From NCBI GenBank assembly GCA_029098065.1, contig JAQXNP010000083.1:1-9416 (forward strand): DNA of 9,416 bases. Direction: 5' to 3'. Source of the DNA: Clostridiales bacterium. GTDB lineage: Bacteria > Bacillota > Clostridia > Oscillospirales > Oscillospiraceae. Both the position numbers and the translations under genes were made by a program. Below, one piece after another: positions 5,866 through 9,416 of the stretch; the stretch's first letter is position 1, and each line of letters begins with the position of its first letter. The notes beneath the pieces were generated by a model. That model had not been told where the DNA came from and ran no database searches. It saw only the letters and a list, made by a program, of their open reading frames with translations.

Positions 5866-7950
5866 TTAGTTGAAAATGTCTCCCTCTTCCGAAAAGAGGC
5901 GTCTCACCTGATCCATCAGCGGGCGGTGCCGGGGCTCCGTCAGGCCGGGATCCGCGGCCAGGAGTTCCGCCGCCGCGTCCTGCGCCTCTTTCAGGGTCCG
6001 GGTGTCCCCGGCGAAATCCGCGGCCCGCAGGGTTGGCAGGCCGTGCTGCCGCTGGCCGAAGAAATCTCCCGGCCCCCGCAGCTCCAGATCCTTTTCCGCG
6101 ATGCGGAAGCCATCTGTGGTTTGGCAGAAATACCGCAGCCGCTCCCGGGTCTCCGGGGCCCGGTTATCGCTGACAAGGACGCAATAAGATTTCCATGCTC
6201 CCCGGCCCACGCGTCCCCGGAGCTGGTGGAGCTGGCTCAGGCCAAACCGGTCGGCGTTCTCAATGACCATCAGAGAGGCGTTGGGCACATCCACCCCCAC
6301 CTCCACCACGGTGGTGGAGACCAGGATATCTGTCTGCCCTCCCGCGAAGGCGGCCATGGCCGCCTCCTTTTCCTTCCCTTTCATCCTCCCATGGACGAAG
6401 GCCACCCGCAGGTCGGGAAACACTGTTTCGGCCAGTTCCTCCGCGTAGGCGGTCACCGCTTTGAGGCCGGTCCCTTCTCCCTCCTCCACGGCGGGGCAGA
6501 TCATATAGACCTGGCGTCCCTCCTCCACCTGTTTTCGGACAAAGCCATACATCCGCGCCCGCTTGTCCTCCCCCACCAGGTAGGTCTCCACCGGCATACG
6601 GCCGGGGGGCAGCTCGTCGATTACCGTCACGTCCAGATCGCCGTAGATGAGCAGGGCCAGCGTCCGCGGAATGGGTGTGGCCGACATGACCAGCACATGG
6701 GGCGGCTGTTCCGCTTTGGAGGACAGGGCGGAACGCTGCGCCACCCCGAAGCGGTGCTGCTCGTCAGTGATGACCAGCCCCAGATTGGCATAGGTCACTC
6801 CCCGGGAGAGCAGCGCATGGGTGCCGATGATCAGATCATATTCCCCCGCCGCCAGAGCGGAGTGCACCGCTTTTTTCTCCGCCCCCTTCAGGCCCCCGGT
6901 CAGCAGTCCCACCCGAAGTCCGGCGGGGGCCAGCATCCGGACAAGCGTCTCATAGTGCTGTCGGGCCAGGATCTCGGTGGGAGCCATCAGTGCGGACTGG
7001 AAACCGCCTTCATGGGCCAGCCAGGCGGCGAAGGCCGCCACCGTGGTTTTTCCCGAACCCACGTCTCCCTGAATCAGCCGGTTCATGGGCCTCCCCGATG
7101 TCAGATCGGCGGCCACCTCGTCCATCGCCCGGCGCTGGGCCCCGGTGGGCGGATACGGGAGCAGAGCCAGGAATTCCGATACTTCGCGGCGGGGAAAGCG
7201 CCGGCCCTCCCCGTCCGTCCTCCGCTGCCGGAGAAAGGCCATCCCGCAGGAGAGGATAAAGAGTTCCTCAAAGATCAGCCTCCGCCGGGCCAGCTCCAGC
7301 GCCTCCTGATCCCTGGGAAAATGGATGTTCTGGACCGCATACTCGGCAGTGGCCAGGTGATGGGACAGACGCACCTCCGCCGGCAGGTCATCCGGGATCT
7401 GGCCGGCGCACTCTTTCACACAGCGGAGCGCCAAATCCGCCAGCAGGTTGTTGGAAATTCCCGACGTCAGGGGATAGACCGGCATGATCCGGCCGGTAAA
7501 GCGGGTATGCCCCTCCCGCTCGAAGGTGGGATTGGTGAGCTGACGGCGGTTTCCAAAACGCTCCACCTTTCCGTAAAAGACATAACTCTCTCCGGGTTTC
7601 AGTGTCCGGCGGACATAATCCTGGTTAAAGAAGACAGCCTCCGCCGACGTGGTTCCATCCACGATTTTGCATTTGGTCACGCTCAGGCCTGCGCGGATAT
7701 AGGAGGTCCTGGGCTGCTCCGCCGCCAGGGCGGAAACGCAGACCGCCTCCTCCGCCGGAGCATCCTCCAGGGAACAGAGCCTGGACCGGTCCTCATAGGC
7801 CCTCGGAAAGTAGAAGAGCAGATCCCCGGCGGTTTCCAGTCCCAGTTTGGCCAGGGCTTTGGCCTTGGCGGGGCCGATTCCGGCCAGAGACCGGAGCGGG
7901 GTGTTCAAATCCACGGGAATCTCCTCCTCTCTCCAACGAACTTTGGACAT
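5866..7950 (-). CDS. recG: ATP-dependent DNA helicase RecG
   Basis: Superfamily 2 helicase that remodels stalled replication forks and branch-migrates recombination intermediates. From ATG 7950 it has 694 residues, the usual length. The N-terminal wedge region holds the helix-hairpin-helix-like LAGIGPAKAKAL (about 22-33) and FYFPRAYEDRS (46-56). An OB-fold wedge follows, ending near LTNPTFE. The helicase core shows PTGAQRRA (268-275), Walker A GDVGSGKT (295-302), motif Ia MAPTEILARQH (322-332), motif II DEQH (396-399), motif III SATPIPRT (423-430), the TTVVEVGVDVPNA segment (546-558) and motif VI QLHQLRGRVGRG (573-584). The C-terminal translocation motif includes GFRIAEKDLELRGPGDFFGQRQHG (about 614-637). 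All catalytic motifs are intact. AGAGGA at 7962-7967 supports this start. The upstream ATG at 7995 adds 15 residues unlike the family and has a poor ribosome site. Transcribed divergently from pyruvate carboxylase. Confidence 0.97.
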   Translation of the reverse strand: MSKVRWREEEIPVDLNTPLRSLAGIGPAKAKALAKLGLETAGDLLFYFPRAYEDRSRLCSLEDAPAEEAVCVSALAAEQPRTSYIRAGLSVTKCKIVDGTTSAEAVFFNQDYVRRTLKPGESYVFYGKVERFGNRRQLTNPTFEREGHTRFTGRIMPVYPLTSGISNNLLADLALRCVKECAGQIPDDLPAEVRLSHHLATAEYAVQNIHFPRDQEALELARRRLIFEELFILSCGMAFLRQRRTDGEGRRFPRREVSEFLALLPYPPTGAQRRAMDEVAADLTSGRPMNRLIQGDVGSGKTTVAAFAAWLAHEGGFQSALMAPTEILARQHYETLVRMLAPAGLRVGLLTGGLKGAEKKAVHSALAAGEYDLIIGTHALLSRGVTYANLGLVITDEQHRFGVAQRSALSSKAEQPPHVLVMSATPIPRTLALLIYGDLDVTVIDELPPGRMPVETYLVGEDKRARMYGFVRKQVEEGRQVYMICPAVEEGEGTGLKAVTAYAEELAETVFPDLRVAFVHGRMKGKEKEAAMAAFAGGQTDILVSTTVVEVGVDVPNASLMVIENADRFGLSQLHQLRGRVGRGAWKSYCVLVSDNRAPETRERLRYFCQTTDGFRIAEKDLELRGPGDFFGQRQHGLPTLRAADFAGDTRTLKEAQDAAAELLAADPGLTEPRHRPLMDQVRRLFSEEGDIFN

Positions 7951-8023
7951 TGTAACATAGATCCTCTGTGAAGGCAACGAAAACGAAGACAGCATAACCT
8001 TGCTTTTTCCGGAGCCTGAAGGG

Positions 8024-8032
8024 AGAATATCA
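8024..8032 (-). promoter_or_regulatory. Candidate extended -10 promoter of recG
   Basis: TGATATTCT on the minus strand is an extended -10 element (TG-A-TATTCT) with a poor -35. It puts transcription start near 8017, giving a leader of about 67 bases to ATG 7950. It is similar to the TGATATGAT element of the sigma operon. Prediction from motif only. Confidence 0.4.
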
Positions 8033-8061
8033 TTCTTTTTTGCAATCTTTCATTTTTTTAC

Positions 8062-8090
8062 TTGCAAAATGTTTCGTGGCCCTATATAAT
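8062..8090 (+). promoter_or_regulatory. Strong housekeeping promoter of pyruvate carboxylase
   Basis: TTGCAA (8062-8067), a 17-base spacer and a perfect TATAAT (8085-8090) form a near-consensus sigma-A promoter. Transcription should start near 8097, leaving about 34 bases before the TTG start at 8131. A second copy of TTGCAA, itself a palindrome, lies 22 bases upstream at 8040-8045. Confidence 0.85.
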
Positions 8091-8112
8091 ATGTAGCATT
8101 AAACTTCCTTGC

Positions 8113-8120
8113 AGAAAGGA
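8113..8120 (+). promoter_or_regulatory. Ribosome binding site deciding the TTG start of pyc
   Basis: AGAAAGGA ends 10 bases before TTG 8131. No ATG occurs in frame between it and the conserved ANRGEIAIR core except ATG 8158, which is 37 bases away and would cut off the first nine residues. Confidence 0.6.
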
Positions 8121-8130
8121 CTGGCCTGTT

Positions 8131-9416
8131 TTGAGCGAAAAAACCTTTCAGAAAGTGATGGTGGCCAACCGCGGCGAAATCGCCATCCGGATCTTCCGGG
8201 CCTGCTATGACCTCGGACTGCGGACAGTGGCCATCTATTCCAACGAGGACACATACAGCCTCTTCCGCACCCGGGCCGATGAGGCCTACCTGATCGGCCG
8301 GAACAAGAGTCCTCTGGGGGCTTATCTGGATATTCCGTCCATCATTTCCCTGGCTCAGCACCGGAGGGTGGACGCCATCCACCCCGGTTATGGGTTTCTC
8401 TCTGAAAACGCCGATTTTGCCAAAGCCTGCGAGGATGCAGGCATTGTCTTTGTAGGCCCCCCCTCCCGCATTCTGGCCCAGATGGGCGACAAACTGGCGG
8501 CCAAGGCTACCGCCATCGCCTGCGGCGTACCGATTATTCCCGGTTCCACCGAGCCGCTGAAGGATGCCGACGAGGCGGTGGAAAAAGCCCTCTCTTACGG
8601 TTTCCCGGTCATTCTGAAGGCGGCGGCGGGCGGCGGCGGGCGCGGTATGCGCCGCTGTGACAGCGTGGAGGAGGTCCGCACCAACTTCCAGCTGGTCCGG
8701 TCGGAAGCGAAAAAGGCCTTCGGCAATGATGACATTTTCATCGAAAAGTTTTTGGTCGAACCCAAACACATTGAGGTTCAGATCCTGGCCGACCAGTATG
8801 GCAACGTGGTCCATCTGGGAGAGCGGGACTGCTCTCTCCAGCGCCGTTATCAAAAAGTTGTGGAATTTGCCCCCGCCTGGAGCGTTCCGGATGAGGTCCG
8901 TCAGGCTCTGCATGCCGATGCAGTAAAAATTGCAAAATATGTGGGCTACATCAACGCGGGCACTGTGGAGTTCCTGGTGGATAAGGAAGGCCATCACTAC
9001 TTTATCGAGATGAACCCCCGTATCCAGGTGGAGCACACCGTTACCGAGATGGTCACCGGCATCGATCTGGTGCGGGCCCAGCTCCTTATCGCGGAGGGAT
9101 ACCCTCTCTCCGATCCCCGGATCGGTATGGCCCGTCAGGAGGATCTGCGCGTCAACGGCTACGCCATCCAGTGCCGGGTGACCACGGAGGACCCGGCCAA
9201 CAATTTTGCCCCGGACACCGGCAAAATCACCGCCTATCGTTCGGGCGGCGGTTTCGGTGTGCGTCTGGACGGCGGCAACGCCTACACCGGGGCGGTCATC
9301 TCCCCCTATTACGACTCCCTTCTGGTCAAAGTCACCGCTTGGGACAACACCTTTGAGGGGACCTGCCACAAGGCAGTGCGGGCCATCAGTGAAGAGCACA
9401 TCCGGGGTGTGAAAAC
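8131..9416 (+). CDS. pyc: Pyruvate carboxylase, biotin carboxylase domain (3' end outside window)
   Basis: Biotin enzyme making oxaloacetate from pyruvate, bicarbonate and ATP, refilling the C4 acid pool. The 428 codons present cover the N-terminal biotin carboxylase domain. The carboxyltransferase and biotinyl domains would follow beyond the window. Visible: [15 protein letters not shown] (11-25), [10 protein letters not shown] (84-93), ATP-grasp glycine loop GGGGRGM (167-173) after Lys163, [15 protein letters not shown] (231-245), and [11 protein letters not shown] (293-303) with catalytic Arg298. The stretches [13 protein letters not shown] and [20 protein letters not shown] are characteristic of pyruvate carboxylase rather than the acetyl-CoA carboxylase subunit AccC. 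The TTG start is chosen for its ribosome site and for giving a normal nine-residue lead-in. A GCG/GGC-rich run encodes the AAAGGGG segment, with alanines where SM is common in relatives. Divergent from recG behind its own promoter. Confidence 0.95.
   Translation, partial: MSEKTFQKVMVANRGEIAIRIFRACYDLGLRTVAIYSNEDTYSLFRTRADEAYLIGRNKSPLGAYLDIPSIISLAQHRRVDAIHPGYGFLSENADFAKACEDAGIVFVGPPSRILAQMGDKLAAKATAIACGVPIIPGSTEPLKDADEAVEKALSYGFPVILKAAAGGGGRGMRRCDSVEEVRTNFQLVRSEAKKAFGNDDIFIEKFLVEPKHIEVQILADQYGNVVHLGERDCSLQRRYQKVVEFAPAWSVPDEVRQALHADAVKIAKYVGYINAGTVEFLVDKEGHHYFIEMNPRIQVEHTVTEMVTGIDLVRAQLLIAEGYPLSDPRIGMARQEDLRVNGYAIQCRVTTEDPANNFAPDTGKITAYRSGGGFGVRLDGGNAYTGAVISPYYDSLLVKVTAWDNTFEGTCHKAVRAISEEHIRGVK

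Noticed and set aside
5515..7971. Very long plus-strand open frame opposite recG
   Set aside because: It is antisense to a complete RecG with every helicase motif. The translation is rich in Pro, Gly, His and Arg, matches no family, and is the usual shadow of a GC-rich gene.
7951..7995. Earlier recG start at 7995
   Set aside because: It adds 15 residues unlike RecG and has only AAGG two bases from the ATG. ATG 7950 has a better-placed AGAGGA.
8619..8645. GCG/GGC-rich run in pyc as a microsatellite
   Set aside because: It encodes the conserved glycine-rich ATP-grasp loop of biotin carboxylases. The repetition follows from the protein and GC-rich codon choice.
8050..9399. Long minus-strand open frame opposite pyruvate carboxylase
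   Set aside because: It mirrors the conserved biotin carboxylase domain codon for codon, spans the pyc promoter, and has no recognisable motif.

Overview
The window looks like chromosomal DNA from a GC-rich gut-type Firmicute of the Clostridia. The best guess is Oscillospiraceae (Flavonifractor/Lawsonibacter-like). This is an inference from protein style (Gram-positive OppD/OppF, a DUF4179-type anti-sigma factor, a C_GCAxxG_C_C protein, pyruvate carboxylase), purine-rich Shine-Dalgarno sites and GC-rich codon use. I see no phage, transposon, CRISPR, tRNA or rRNA sequence. Almost all of it is coding, and no gene-free stretch exceeds 300 bases.

Region 1 (1-3366, + strand) holds the end of an oligopeptide ABC importer followed by two murein-peptide enzymes. 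It runs: the 3' part of an OppD-type ATPase, a complete OppF-type ATPase overlapping it by 8 bases, a hairpin with a GAAA tetraloop, an S66 LD-carboxypeptidase (LdcA/YkfA type), and an NlpC/P60 cysteine peptidase with two SH3-like domains (YkfC type). The logic matches the Bacillus subtilis dpp-ykf cluster: import cell-wall peptides, trim the terminal D-Ala, then cut the gamma-D-Glu-diamino acid bond. A muropeptide salvage locus is the most coherent reading.

Region 2 (3367-3600) is a gene-free spacer rich in inverted repeats. It ends in a 13-bp hairpin that can terminate transcription arriving from both sides.

Region 3 (3601-5345, - strand) is an ECF sigma factor followed by an overlapping membrane-anchored DUF4179-type anti-sigma factor, behind an extended -10 promoter. 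The sigma gene has the oddest feature of the window. Its natural N-terminus lies in another frame, and a run of six A (in the mRNA) followed directly by a UAA stop separates the two parts. Only a -1 shift joins them.

Region 4 (5412-8032, - strand) is recG (ATP-dependent DNA helicase) with a small cysteine-rich C_GCAxxG_C_C protein 24 bases downstream and a strong terminator after it.

Region 5 (8062-9416, + strand) is a near-consensus promoter and the first 428 codons of pyruvate carboxylase, which runs off the window. It is divergent from recG.

The two best second looks are the frame break at the start of the sigma gene and the muropeptide salvage cluster. Neither is proven by sequence alone.
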